The notes beneath the pieces were generated by a model, which saw nothing but the letters and a program-made list of their open reading frames with translations, searched no databases and was not told where the DNA came from. A stretch of 64,000 bases of DNA, taken from the NCBI RefSeq assembly GCF_001424835.1, contig NZ_LMCQ01000025.1:1-64000 (forward strand), in the 5' to 3' direction. Source of the stretch: Variovorax sp. Root318D1 (GTDB lineage: Bacteria; Pseudomonadota; Gammaproteobacteria; Burkholderiales; Burkholderiaceae_C). Position 1 is the first letter of the stretch; every line of letters begins with the position of its first letter. The position numbers and the translations under genes were made by a program. Shown here piece after piece: positions 25,241-33,521 of this stretch.

Positions 25241-26262
25241 GCGTGCAGCACCTGGGACGCGCGGATGACCGCGGCAAGGCCGTCGGCGCCGGAGGCAATG
25301 CGCCTGCCATTGCCCTGCACGGCATGGCGAAAATCCCGGTACTGGCGCGCCAGCGCATCGTCGCTGCCCGTCATCGCACGGTGGGACTTGCGCAAGTCCA
25401 GCACGTGTTGCCGGCCACCGTTGCACACCTGGAGCCGCGCGGCGGGAGGCATGCCGCTGTAGCCGCTCTCCAGTTCCGCGATCATGCCGCCCAGGCGCAC
25501 CCGGGCGCGGACACTGTGCATGTCGATCCGCCGGCTGATTACGTGCAGCTGCGCTTCCGCCGGAATGGCGCAGAGCCACGCGAGCAGGTCGAGATCGTGC
25601 ACCATCAAATCCAGCACGCTGTCCGCGGCCTTTGCCTCACGGCAGGAAAAGCGACGGAATCGCAAAAATGGATGAGCGCTGTCCTGATGGCGCAGGGCGG
25701 CGCGGCGTATCCACGACAGCGCGGCCGTATCGAACGCCGGATTGAAGCGTTCGATGTGTCCTGTGCTCAGGACCACGCCGCATTGCTGCGCCATCCGAAG
25801 CATCTGTACGCCGTCCCGCCGGTCGATGCACATTGGCTTTTCGACCAATACGTGGCAACCGCGCCGCATGAGCGCCATCGCCACTTCGGCGTGTGTTCCA
25901 TCGCTGGTGGCGACCGTGGCCGACTCGATGCCCGGCGGCAACTCGTCTATGCCGGACAACAGCGGCAATGCCGCAAGGTCGGCGACGGGCCTAGCTGCGG
26001 GAGAGTTGTCCACCACGGCGCTCAGACGGAAGCCTGGCAGGCTTGCGAGCTTGCGCGCATGGGTGCTGCCGAAACGACCCAGGCCCACGAGGGCGTGAGT
26101 CAAGTCGGGGGTAGCGAGAGCGAGCTCTACTTCGGCTTCGCCGACGCAGGAGGCCGCCGAGCCTTGATCGAGTGAGGACATCGTGAGGGTCATGGAGGAC
26201 GCGGCTGGTTCCTCAAGCGCGCAAATGCCTGTCGCCGAATCAACTGTTGCCCTGCAATTCAT
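25237..26262 (-). CDS. Gfo/Idh/MocA family oxidoreductase
   Basis: 341 residues from 26262. The Rossmann motif GLGRFGSTHARK begins at about 60, and VEKPMCID carries the conserved EKP near 140. An N-terminal extension of some 50 residues precedes the domain, so later starts at 26193 or 26181 are possible; the longest start is kept because it overlaps the upstream sulfotransferase gene by 23 bases. The probable role is NAD(P)-dependent oxidation of a sugar or sugar nucleotide, giving the keto substrate of the aminotransferase encoded next. Confidence 0.9.
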   Translation of the reverse strand: MNCRATVDSATGICALEEPAASSMTLTMSSLDQGSAASCVGEAEVELALATPDLTHALVGLGRFGSTHARKLASLPGFRLSAVVDNSPAARPVADLAALPLLSGIDELPPGIESATVATSDGTHAEVAMALMRRGCHVLVEKPMCIDRRDGVQMLRMAQQCGVVLSTGHIERFNPAFDTAALSWIRRAALRHQDSAHPFLRFRRFSCREAKAADSVLDLMVHDLDLLAWLCAIPAEAQLHVISRRIDMHSVRARVRLGGMIAELESGYSGMPPAARLQVCNGGRQHVLDLRKSHRAMTGSDDALARQYRDFRHAVQGNGRRIASGADGLAAVIRASQVLHA

Positions 26263-27133
26263 AGCCGAGCTGGATCAGGAGCTTGCCCGCGACGCGTTCG
26301 AAGCGCTGCACTTCTTCGTCGCTCATGGTCTCGCGCCAAGAACCAATGCGTCCGGTGCCCGGTCGCTCCATCGTTCTGCGCTGCTGGTGCAGACGCTGCG
26401 CATGGCTCACCGTGAAGCTGCCATCGAGAGAGACGCGCGCCCGATGTTCTTCCAGCCGCTTGGGCGCGCGCTCCTGATGGTTGAGCAGTTGATTCGACCA
26501 CGGCAACTCCAGGAACTCGCACAGGCGGCGCAGTACCTGTTCAGGACGCGCCACCAGGTCTTCGTAGAACACCTCGATGTAATGGGTGCAAGCGGAGCCG
26601 GTGCTACGGGCCGCTTCGACCCGATCCGCCCAGGCGCGCGCCAATACTTCGGGTTCGTAGCCCGGGGAGAACCATTGTTGGCGCCATGAAGCTGCCACGT
26701 CACGGCCGTCGCGAATGAGGTGGACGAACCGGGCTTCGGGCAACAGAGCGGCGATCGTTCCGACGTGAAGCGAATAGTCTGGCGTCTTTTCGCCCCAGCG
26801 CGACTTGTCGAAACGCTGCGCGTAGAGCCGATAAAAGGCCCGCAGGCCATCGGCCACGGTGAAGGGTTCGAGCATCTGCACGGCTTCGGCGAGTGCCTCG
26901 CGTGCGAGACCGAAGTCCTGCCAGTTGGGGGCGCCCGGCGGATAAGCGGTGATTGTTTCGAGAAAGCGGGTGCGAAGATCGCCGTCCGATTCGTTCAGCG
27001 CCGCAACTGCGGCGAGGAAGCTGGTTTCGGGCGGGATCGCGAGGTCCGGATGGGCATCGAGCATCAACCTTAGCAGGGTCGTGCCCGAACGCGGCGCGCC
27101 CACCACGACCGGCATGGGAGGATGTTTGCTCAT
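26240..27133 (-). CDS. PAPS-dependent sulfotransferase family protein
   Basis: 297 residues from the ATG at 27133. VGAPRSGTTLLRLM (11-24) is the 5'-phosphosulfate loop, and FVHLIRDGRDVAASW is the 3'-phosphate binding motif of the sulfotransferase superfamily. WGEKTPDYSLH contains the conserved EKTP segment. It would transfer sulfate from PAPS to a carbohydrate or other acceptor. The start overlaps the stop of the APS kinase gene (ATGA), so donor-making and donor-using enzymes are made together. Confidence 0.93.
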   Translation of the reverse strand: MSKHPPMPVVVGAPRSGTTLLRLMLDAHPDLAIPPETSFLAAVAALNESDGDLRTRFLETITAYPPGAPNWQDFGLAREALAEAVQMLEPFTVADGLRAFYRLYAQRFDKSRWGEKTPDYSLHVGTIAALLPEARFVHLIRDGRDVAASWRQQWFSPGYEPEVLARAWADRVEAARSTGSACTHYIEVFYEDLVARPEQVLRRLCEFLELPWSNQLLNHQERAPKRLEEHRARVSLDGSFTVSHAQRLHQQRRTMERPGTGRIGSWRETMSDEEVQRFERVAGKLLIQLGYELQGNS

Positions 27134-27663
27134 GTGGTTAAGTCCCCGATCAGGCCGAGCAGTTTGCTTACGGCGGGCCGAAGCCCCATTCGCATGGGGT
27201 CGATTGCGAGCCTCGGCGCTTCCGGGGCCTCGTAGGGCGCGCTGACACCGGTAAATTGGGCAAGTTCGCCTCGCCGGGCCCTGCAATAAAGTCCCTTGGC
27301 ATCCGCCGCCTCGCACACGTCCAGCGGGGTGCTGACATGGATCTCCAGGAAGCGCTCAGCCCCGACGATGAAGCTCGCCTGTGCCCGGTCGACCCGAAGA
27401 GGGGAGATCAGCGCCGCAACGACGATCAGGCCGGCATCGTTCATCAGCCGGGCGACCTCGGCGGTCCGGCGGATGTTCTCGCTGCGCGAGCCCGGATCAA
27501 AACCCAGGTCGCGGTTCAGTCCGCGGCGCAACGCGTCGCCGTCCAGCACGGTGCAGTGGCGGCCGCTGTCATTCAGCGCCTGCGCCAACGTCCGGGCCAG
27601 GGTCGTCTTGCCTGCTCCACTCAGGCCGGTGAGCCACAGGGTAGGAGTCAGATCGGCACGCAT
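27130..27663 (-). CDS. cysC: Adenylyl-sulfate kinase
   Basis: 177 residues from the ATG at 27663. Walker A is GLSGAGKTT (13-21), and LDGDALRRGLNRDLGFDPGSRSENIRR is recognisable as the APS-binding stretch. CysC phosphorylates adenylyl sulfate to PAPS, the donor for the sulfotransferase encoded immediately downstream. No ATP sulfurylase gene (cysND or sat) is in the window, so APS must come from elsewhere. The C-terminal part is short but complete compared with free-standing CysC. Confidence 0.94.
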   Translation of the reverse strand: MRADLTPTLWLTGLSGAGKTTLARTLAQALNDSGRHCTVLDGDALRRGLNRDLGFDPGSRSENIRRTAEVARLMNDAGLIVVAALISPLRVDRAQASFIVGAERFLEIHVSTPLDVCEAADAKGLYCRARRGELAQFTGVSAPYEAPEAPRLAIDPMRMGLRPAVSKLLGLIGDLTT

Positions 27664-27670
27664 CGATGCT

Positions 27671-28447
27671 TCAGCGAACGCGGCCGCGTAGCCGATCGGC
27701 CACCACCTGCAGGTGAGCACCACGAATGACATGCTTGTAGACGCCGGCAGCGACGCGCTCTTCACCGGCGATCTCGAAAAAGGGCTTGGCGACGGGGGCT
27801 TCGGCCTGCTCGTAGCGCGTGGGGCTGGCGGCAAACAGGCACTCCCTGCCATAGGCTTGGGCGCCGAATTCCGCAATGAAGCCATCGAGTTCCCGCTGCA
27901 ACTGCCCGCCGAAGCGCTGGGCGTAGCCGTGCATGTCGGCCAGCTTGGCCTGCAGTTCCTGCGTATCGAGTTCGACCACGATATGGTTCTCGATCGCGAG
28001 TCGTGCCGGTGGACTGGGATGGCCGACAGTCGGGTAGCCAAAGGACAGAACCGGATGGCCGCGCGCCGTTGCGTGGGCGGCGACCTGATTGGCCAACAGG
28101 CGGCACAGGTCGTGGGAAGGGTTGTAGTCCTCGGCTTCGTCCGCGACGATGCACTCGATATCCTCCGAAATCACGTACGACGTCAGGCGGTCCAGCCACT
28201 GCGCGAACATGTTCGCGTCGCCGTCCAGCAGGGCCTGATAGATCTCGGCGTCGGCCACGGGCGATACCACCTGGGGAATCCAGTTCGCGTCTGCTTGCAC
28301 CAGGTTGTCGGTCGTGGGGGCCAGCCGCGCCGCGTCATTCGATCCCGCGCCGTTGGTGAGCACCACGACATCCGGCCGTTCGTTCCGGAGCCATTTCCAG
28401 AGCAGAAGCTCGTGTCCCGGATGAGCGGCGATCAGCAGGTGCTTCAT
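27671..28447 (-). CDS. PIG-L-like protein with altered metal motif
   Basis: 258 residues. The N-terminus KHLLIAAHPGHELLLWKWL has the layout of PIG-L deacetylases, which begin with AHPDDE. Here the two aspartates are replaced by Gly and His (AHPGHE). A second motif, EDYNPSHDLCR, stands where the third zinc ligand (HPDH) is expected. The catalytic base therefore seems lost and the metal set changed, so activity is uncertain; it may be a divergent deacetylase or a different hydrolase. The start overlaps the glycosyltransferase stop by four bases, which places it in the glycan operon. Confidence 0.68.
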   Translation of the reverse strand: MKHLLIAAHPGHELLLWKWLRNERPDVVVLTNGAGSNDAARLAPTTDNLVQADANWIPQVVSPVADAEIYQALLDGDANMFAQWLDRLTSYVISEDIECIVADEAEDYNPSHDLCRLLANQVAAHATARGHPVLSFGYPTVGHPSPPARLAIENHIVVELDTQELQAKLADMHGYAQRFGGQLQRELDGFIAEFGAQAYGRECLFAASPTRYEQAEAPVAKPFFEIAGEERVAAGVYKHVIRGAHLQVVADRLRGRVR

Positions 28448-29958
28448 GGACGCTGAACTCTGGCTTGTATGAAGGTGGAAATTTGCCGCAGCGGAGCGGT
28501 AACGCGCCAGGACCGGCTAGCGTAGATTTCGTGCAGCCGTGCATCCATGCCCGCGGTGTTGTCGAGCGCCTGCCGCTCGGCGTTGGCCAGGTGCGAACCG
28601 GCTTCATCCAGCCGCGCGCTCAGCGCAGCGTGAGCCGTGGACGCCGCGGCCTGTGCGGACTCGGCATCCCGCTGCTGTGCGGCCAGCGCGGCTTCGGCTG
28701 CCTGCAACTTGACGGCCAGCGCAGCGGCTTGCTCCGACTGACGCTGCGCCTCGGCGCGCCAGGCCTCGATCTGGGCCTGATGCGCGCGCTGCTGATCGTT
28801 GAGTGCCTGATGCGCGCGCTGCTGATCGTTGAGTGCCTGATGCAGCCCCACGACGTGCTGCTGCAGCGACGCGAGGCCGAGGTGCGCGGTCGTGGCGCTC
28901 CCACGCCGGATCCAGTCGTCCATGTAGCGCGCCATTTCGCGCGCACGTTGCTCGGCTGGCAGTGCAATGATCTCTCGGCCGTCGGTTACCCGCCGCATGC
29001 AAGCCTCGAGGCCGGAGAGCGTGGCATCCAGTCCTCCGTTCGCGCGCATCCAGGCGGCCGACTCCCTTGCATCCTGCGCATCGAACTTGTCGAGCTCGAC
29101 CATCACGTTCTGCCGCGTGATTGGCCGCGTCATCAGTGCCCGGCCGAAGTTCCAACGCCGTGCGTGTGCCACCGTGGCCGCCGTCACCATCTCACCGATG
29201 CCCGAGCTTGGGTCGAGCACCACCACGGCGTTGCCGGTGACCAGCGCCTCGGTGGCGCAGCGTCCCTTGCCGAACACCACGTCGTAACGGCCCAGCGCGG
29301 CGGCCGGGTCGGGCAGATGGTTGCCGGTGCCGCTGCCTATCACGTCCAGCGTAAGGCCGCGTTCCGCGCATGCCGCGCGAATCTCTTCGAGTTGGGCATC
29401 GTGCGATGCATAGTTGCTGAAGACCAGTGCCGCGCGAGGTGCGGCCGGCAATGGCGTGCGCAGCACGAACCGCGAAAGATCGACGCCGTTCTGGATCAGT
29501 TCGATGTGGTCGCGCTCGATGCCGAACTCATGCACCAGTCGTTCGGCGCAGTTTTCGTCGACCGCGATATGGCGCACCACCTGTGAAAACTGCGGCGGGC
29601 GGCCGTGCTCTGCGCTGCGGTCGTGGCAGATCGTGAGAACGGGCACGTCATGAAAGTGAAGCAGGGCGCGCACCGTCTCGTGGTGGGTGTTGCCGATGAT
29701 CACGTCGGGTCGGGCGGCCATGTCGGCGACATCGGTGATGCACGCGATCGACGCATGGCGCAACTCGTCGGCCATGTCGCCGAAAGCCGTTGCAAGAATG
29801 GTGACAGCGTGGCCGCGCCGCCGCAGCCACAATGCAAGATCCCGGGTGAACATCTCCGCGCCCGTGCGGTGCACGAGGTAGCACATCGCGAGCAGGATGC
29901 GCAACGGGCGCCCGGTCATGGGGGCGGCTGCCTCCACTGCGAACGCGGACGTATTCAA
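28444..29958 (-). CDS. Glycosyltransferase with C-terminal coiled coil
   Basis: 504 residues. The first 330 look like a GT-B glycosyltransferase (CYLVHRTGAEMFTRDLALWL, LIQNGVDLSRF, KGRCATEALVTGNAVVVLD). Residues about 370-480 form a long coiled coil rich in Gln and Ala, including two tandem copies of HQALNDQQRA. The extreme C-terminus has IYASRSWRVTAPLRQ, a motif often seen at the end of polysaccharide glycosyltransferases. The ATG overlaps the lipA stop (ATGA). The donor and acceptor sugars are unknown. Confidence 0.85.
   Translation of the reverse strand: MNTSAFAVEAAAPMTGRPLRILLAMCYLVHRTGAEMFTRDLALWLRRRGHAVTILATAFGDMADELRHASIACITDVADMAARPDVIIGNTHHETVRALLHFHDVPVLTICHDRSAEHGRPPQFSQVVRHIAVDENCAERLVHEFGIERDHIELIQNGVDLSRFVLRTPLPAAPRAALVFSNYASHDAQLEEIRAACAERGLTLDVIGSGTGNHLPDPAAALGRYDVVFGKGRCATEALVTGNAVVVLDPSSGIGEMVTAATVAHARRWNFGRALMTRPITRQNVMVELDKFDAQDARESAAWMRANGGLDATLSGLEACMRRVTDGREIIALPAEQRAREMARYMDDWIRRGSATTAHLGLASLQQHVVGLHQALNDQQRAHQALNDQQRAHQAQIEAWRAEAQRQSEQAAALAVKLQAAEAALAAQQRDAESAQAAASTAHAALSARLDEAGSHLANAERQALDNTAGMDARLHEIYASRSWRVTAPLRQISTFIQARVQRP
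28775..28843. repeat. Tandem 30-bp repeat inside the glycosyltransferase gene
   Basis: Two identical 30-bp units (28775-28804 and 28805-28834) plus 9 bases of a third. They encode the duplicated decapeptide HQALNDQQRA in the coiled coil. Because the unit is a multiple of three, copy changes would keep the frame and lengthen or shorten the coil. The perfect identity suggests a recent slippage event. Confidence 0.9.
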
Positions 29959-30956
29959 TCGTTGGCTGGCGTACCCGCCAGAACATGCCCGGCCTGCTGG
30001 TCCGCGTGATAGCTCGACCGCACCATCGCACCCACGGCGGCGTGGCTGAAGCCCATCTTGTAGGCCTCTTCCTCGAACATCTTGAAGGTGTCGGGGTGCA
30101 CATAGCGGCGCACCGGCAGGTGCGAGCCCGACGGCGACAGGTATTGGCCGATGGTCAGCATCTCGATGTCGTGCGCGCGCATGTCGCGCATCACCTGCAA
30201 GATTTCTTCGTCGGTTTCGCCCAGGCCCACCATGATGCCGCTCTTGGTCGGCACGTTGGGGTGCAGCGCCTTGAACTTCTTCAGCAGGTTGAGGCTGAAC
30301 TGGTAGTCGCTGCCGGGGCGTGCTTCTTTATAAAGGCGCGGCGCGGTCTCGAGGTTGTGGTTCATCACGTCCGGCGGCGCGGCCTTCAGGATGTCGAGCG
30401 CGCGGTCGTCGCGGCCGCGGAAGTCGGGCACCAGGATCTCGATCTGCGTCATCGGCGAGAGCTCGCGGATGTTCTGGATGCAATCGACGAAATGCTGGCT
30501 TCCGCCATCGCGCAGGTCGTCGCGGTCGACGCTGGTGATCACCACGTACTTCAGGCGCAGCTTGGCGATGGTCTTGGCCAGGTTCAGCGGCTCGTCCTTG
30601 TCGAGCGGGTCGGGGCGGCCGTGGCCCACGTCGCAGAATGGGCAGCGGCGCGTGCACTTGTCGCCCATGATCATGAAGGTGGCCGTGCCGTTGCCGAAGC
30701 ATTCGCCGATGTTCGGGCACGAGGCTTCTTCGCAGACCGTGTGCAGATTGCTTTCGCGCAGGATCTGCTTGATCTCGTAGAAGCGGGTGGTGGGGCTGCC
30801 GGCCTTCACGCGAATCCACTCGGGCTTCTTGAGCACCTCGCCCTGTTGCACCACCTTGACGGGAATGCGCGAGAGCTTGGCCGCGGCCTTTTGCTTGGCC
30901 AGCGGGTTGTAGTTTTCGGCGCTTTGTGCGTCGCGGACGACTTCGGTGGTGCTCAT
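29955..30956 (-). CDS. lipA: Lipoyl synthase
   Basis: 333 residues. Both iron-sulfur cluster sites are intact: the auxiliary CEEASCPNIGEC (Cys75, Cys80, Cys86) and the radical-SAM CTRRCPFC (Cys101, Cys105, Cys108). It inserts sulfur at C6 and C8 of protein-bound octanoate. It lies 7 bases after lipB. Unusually, its stop codon overlaps the ATG of a glycosyltransferase gene, so the glycan operon is coupled to lipoate synthesis. Confidence 0.97.
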   Translation of the reverse strand: MSTTEVVRDAQSAENYNPLAKQKAAAKLSRIPVKVVQQGEVLKKPEWIRVKAGSPTTRFYEIKQILRESNLHTVCEEASCPNIGECFGNGTATFMIMGDKCTRRCPFCDVGHGRPDPLDKDEPLNLAKTIAKLRLKYVVITSVDRDDLRDGGSQHFVDCIQNIRELSPMTQIEILVPDFRGRDDRALDILKAAPPDVMNHNLETAPRLYKEARPGSDYQFSLNLLKKFKALHPNVPTKSGIMVGLGETDEEILQVMRDMRAHDIEMLTIGQYLSPSGSHLPVRRYVHPDTFKMFEEEAYKMGFSHAAVGAMVRSSYHADQQAGHVLAGTPAND

Positions 30957-30963
30957 TGGATTG

Positions 30964-31665
30964 TTAGGGCGCCAGGTAGGTGGTGAGCTTCTGGCTCAGG
31001 ACCCGGGCAGCCTCTTCCCATGTGGTTTGAATGCCGATTGTAGAAAGATCGACCGTTTGGAGCCCCGCATACCCACACGGATTGATCCGCGAGAAGGGCT
31101 CGAGGTCCATGTCGACGTTGAGCGCGACCCCATGATAAGTGGCATGGCGGCTCACCTTGATGCCGAGCGCGGCGATCTTGCCGAGGCCCCGAAACGGGTC
31201 GCTGGCGGGCAGCGGACCGGTCAGTGCCGCATGCGAGAACGGGTCGTCGAGCCGCACGTAGATGCCCGGCGCGCCCGGCACGCGGTGTCCCGTCACGCCG
31301 AAGTGGGCCAGCGTGCGCAGCACCGATTCCTCGATGCGGTAGACGTATTCCTTCACGTAGTAGCCCGCCCGCCGAAGATCGATCAACGGGTAGCCGACCA
31401 CCTGGCCAGGGCCGTGGAAGGTGACCTGGCCGCCGCGGTCGGTTTGCACCACGGGAATGTCGCCGGGGTTCAGGATGTGGTCCTGCTTGCCCGCGAGGCC
31501 TTGCGTGAACACGGGGGCGTGCTCGCACATCCATAGCGCGTCGGGGGTTTCTGGCTGGCGCTCGAGCGTGAACTGCTTCATCGCCGCAAAGGTCTCGGCA
31601 TAGCCGACGCGGCCCAGCCAGCGCGGTGCGATGGAGGTGCCCGTCGGGTGCTCTGCCAGCGTCAT
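30964..31665 (-). CDS. lipB: Octanoyltransferase
   Basis: 233 residues. The signature RGGQVTFHGPGQ is at 77-88. The catalytic pair is Lys170 (ALGIKVSR) and Cys197 (INPCGYAGL). LipB moves octanoate from acyl carrier protein to lipoate-dependent enzymes, where LipA finishes the cofactor. The start at 31665 lies 10 bases after the DUF493 gene; the order YbeD-LipB-LipA is common in proteobacteria. Confidence 0.97.
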   Translation of the reverse strand: MTLAEHPTGTSIAPRWLGRVGYAETFAAMKQFTLERQPETPDALWMCEHAPVFTQGLAGKQDHILNPGDIPVVQTDRGGQVTFHGPGQVVGYPLIDLRRAGYYVKEYVYRIEESVLRTLAHFGVTGHRVPGAPGIYVRLDDPFSHAALTGPLPASDPFRGLGKIAALGIKVSRHATYHGVALNVDMDLEPFSRINPCGYAGLQTVDLSTIGIQTTWEEAARVLSQKLTTYLAP

Positions 31666-31675
31666 CAGGTCCTGC

Positions 31676-31984
31676 CTAGAGAACGACCTTGACCGAAGGA
31701 TGGGCCGACAGCGCGCGATAGAGATCGTCGAGCTGCTCGCGGCTGGTGGCGGTCACGGTGATGGTCACGCCCAGGTAGTTGCCCGCCTTGCTGTCGCGCA
31801 GCTCGACGGTGGTGGCGTCGAACGCCGGATCGAAGCGCTCGGCAATCTGGGTGATGGCATGCACGAAGCCATCGCCCTTGACGCCCATGACCTTGATCGG
31901 AAACTGCGAGGGATATTCGATCAGCGATTCCTTGCGCGGATCGGGAATGGGTGTGGTGACTGCGTCGGTGGTGTTCTCGGTCAT
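31676..31984 (-). CDS. DUF493 family protein (YbeD-like)
   Basis: 102 residues. PSQFPIKVMGVKGDGFVHAI at the start and YLGVTITVTATSREQLDDLYRAL near the end are typical of DUF493 proteins, small ACT-like regulators usually encoded next to lipB. The ATG overlaps the aminotransferase stop by four bases. Its molecular role remains unclear. Confidence 0.93.
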   Translation of the reverse strand: MTENTTDAVTTPIPDPRKESLIEYPSQFPIKVMGVKGDGFVHAITQIAERFDPAFDATTVELRDSKAGNYLGVTITVTATSREQLDDLYRALSAHPSVKVVL

Positions 31985-32874
31985 GCCGGGGCTCCTTGCT
32001 TCTCAGCGTTGCGTTGCTTGGCCTGCTGGTAGGCCGCATACAAGCTCTTGTAGATGGGGCCGGGATGGCCATTGCCAATGGTTTTGCCGTCGAGCGCGAT
32101 GACGGGCAGCACTTCCTTGCTGGCCGAGGACAGAATCAGTTCGTCGGCACTGAAGACTTCATCGCGCGACACGCGCCGCAGCGCAAAGGGAATGCCGCCT
32201 TCCTGGCACAGGCGTTCGAGCAAGCCGTAGCGGATGCCGGTGAGCACGAGGTTGTCCTTGGGCGGGCCGATCAGCACGCCGTCCTTCACTATCCATACGT
32301 TGCTCGACGAAGCCTCGCTGAGCCAGTCGCCACGGAACATGACGGTCTCTGCCGCGCCGGCCTCGACACTGATCTGCCGGGAGAGCACGGCGCCCAGCAG
32401 GCTGGTGCTCTTGATGTGGGCCTTCTGCCAGCGGAAGTCGTCTGCGGTCACGCAGGTCACGCCCCTGGCGCGCACCCCATCGGACACCGGTGGCAGCGGG
32501 TTCACCATCACGAAGACGGTGGGCTTGAGGCCCTTGACCATCGCATGGTCGCGCGGCGCAACGCCGCGGGTGACCTGGAAGTAGACGGCTTGCGGCGCAT
32601 CGCCACCCGGGGCAATCAAGCGCATCACGATGCCGCGCCACTCGGCGAGCGTGAGCGGATTGGCAATCTGCAACTCGGCCAGCGAACGATCGAGCCGCGC
32701 CATGTGTTCTTCGAAGCAGAAGGGCTGGCCACCATAGGCGGGGACGACCTCATAGACGCCGTCGCCGAAAATGAAGCCACGGTCGAGCACGCTGACCTTG
32801 GCATCCTTGACGGCGGTGTATTCGCCGTCGAGGTAGCAAAGCGTGCTGGGAAGTGCGGCAGTGAGAGGGTGCAT
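31981..32874 (-). CDS. Class IV aminotransferase (D-amino acid transaminase-like)
   Basis: 297 residues from the ATG at 32874. The PLP lysine is in WQKAHIKSTSLLGAV, and LDRGFIFGDGVYEVVPAYGG and SEASSSNVWIVKDG are the family's conserved segments. The overall pattern fits D-alanine aminotransferase (Dat) better than branched-chain transaminase, and dat-ybeD-lipB-lipA is a known gene order. It opens the minus-strand run, divergent from the atp operon across a gap of 157 bases. Confidence 0.9.
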   Translation of the reverse strand: MHPLTAALPSTLCYLDGEYTAVKDAKVSVLDRGFIFGDGVYEVVPAYGGQPFCFEEHMARLDRSLAELQIANPLTLAEWRGIVMRLIAPGGDAPQAVYFQVTRGVAPRDHAMVKGLKPTVFVMVNPLPPVSDGVRARGVTCVTADDFRWQKAHIKSTSLLGAVLSRQISVEAGAAETVMFRGDWLSEASSSNVWIVKDGVLIGPPKDNLVLTGIRYGLLERLCQEGGIPFALRRVSRDEVFSADELILSSASKEVLPVIALDGKTIGNGHPGPIYKSLYAAYQQAKQRNAEKQGAPA

Positions 32875-32978
32875 GCAGGAATTATGGTTGCGCGCGCCAA
32901 GTCGGGTTCTCGTCAGCCTTCGAAGCCTCGATTTGCAACGGCGACACTTCAAGTGGCCGGACGGGCTGGGTTTTTACT

Positions 32979-32984
32979 TATAAT
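32979..32984 (+). promoter_or_regulatory. Probable -10 box of the atp operon promoter
   Basis: A perfect TATAAT lies in TTTTTACTTATAATCAATGG, 47 bases before the atpI start and in the divergent gap with the aminotransferase gene. No good -35 box is visible at 16-18 bases, so an activator or another element may assist. The call rests on the -10 match and location. Confidence 0.6.
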
Positions 32985-33031
32985 CAATGGCTTTGTAGAA
33001 ATTCTGGGTCGTCATCCGGGCTTCATTCGAA

Positions 33032-33517
33032 ATGAAAACAATCGCCCGAAAAGATGAAGGGGTCGCTGAAGACCTCGATACGGAATACAAGCCGTTGACC
33101 GCCGATGAGGCGCGTGAACTGCGAGCAAGGCATCCCTCGATTTCCCCTTGGCGGGTCATCGCGGGGCAGTTGGTTGTTGGTCTGCTGGTGGCGTTGGCCG
33201 CCTGGGGACTGACGGGGAGGCAAAATCTGGGTTGGTCCGCCGCTTACGGTGCGATCGCGGTGGTCATTCCTGCTGCGGTATTCGCACGGGGGTTGACCGG
33301 TCGGTTTTCTTCCCTGAATCCGGGCACTGCGGTGGTTGGGTTCTTCCTGTGGGAAATGGTCAAGATGGCCTTGTCGCTTGCGATGTTGTTCGCGGCGCCA
33401 GGGCTGATAACGGCGCTGAGCTGGCCTGCAATGCTGGTCGGCTTGGTGGTGACAATGAAGGCGGCCTGGTTGGCGGTGATGTTCTCGCCCCGGCGCCGGC
33501 AACATAGAGACGAGTAA
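33032..33517 (+). CDS. atpI: ATP synthase subunit I
   Basis: 161 residues with four hydrophobic segments, the AtpI pattern, after a hydrophilic N-terminus of about 40 residues. PAAVFARGLTGR and FFLWEMVKMALSLAML resemble AtpI of other betaproteobacteria. AtpI assists assembly of the c-ring or its metal supply and is not part of the finished enzyme. It opens the atp operon and ends 4 bases before atpB. Confidence 0.88.
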   Translation: MKTIARKDEGVAEDLDTEYKPLTADEARELRARHPSISPWRVIAGQLVVGLLVALAAWGLTGRQNLGWSAAYGAIAVVIPAAVFARGLTGRFSSLNPGTAVVGFFLWEMVKMALSLAMLFAAPGLITALSWPAMLVGLVVTMKAAWLAVMFSPRRRQHRDE

Positions 33518-33521
33518 CTGA

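Noticed and set aside
28775..28843. Possible CRISPR-like repeat
   Set aside because: The units are directly adjacent with no spacers, lie inside a coding frame and there are no cas genes.
32881..32886. CATAAT on the minus strand as promoter of the class IV aminotransferase gene
   Set aside because: The start site would lie at the ATG itself and no -35 box fits at 16-18 bases.
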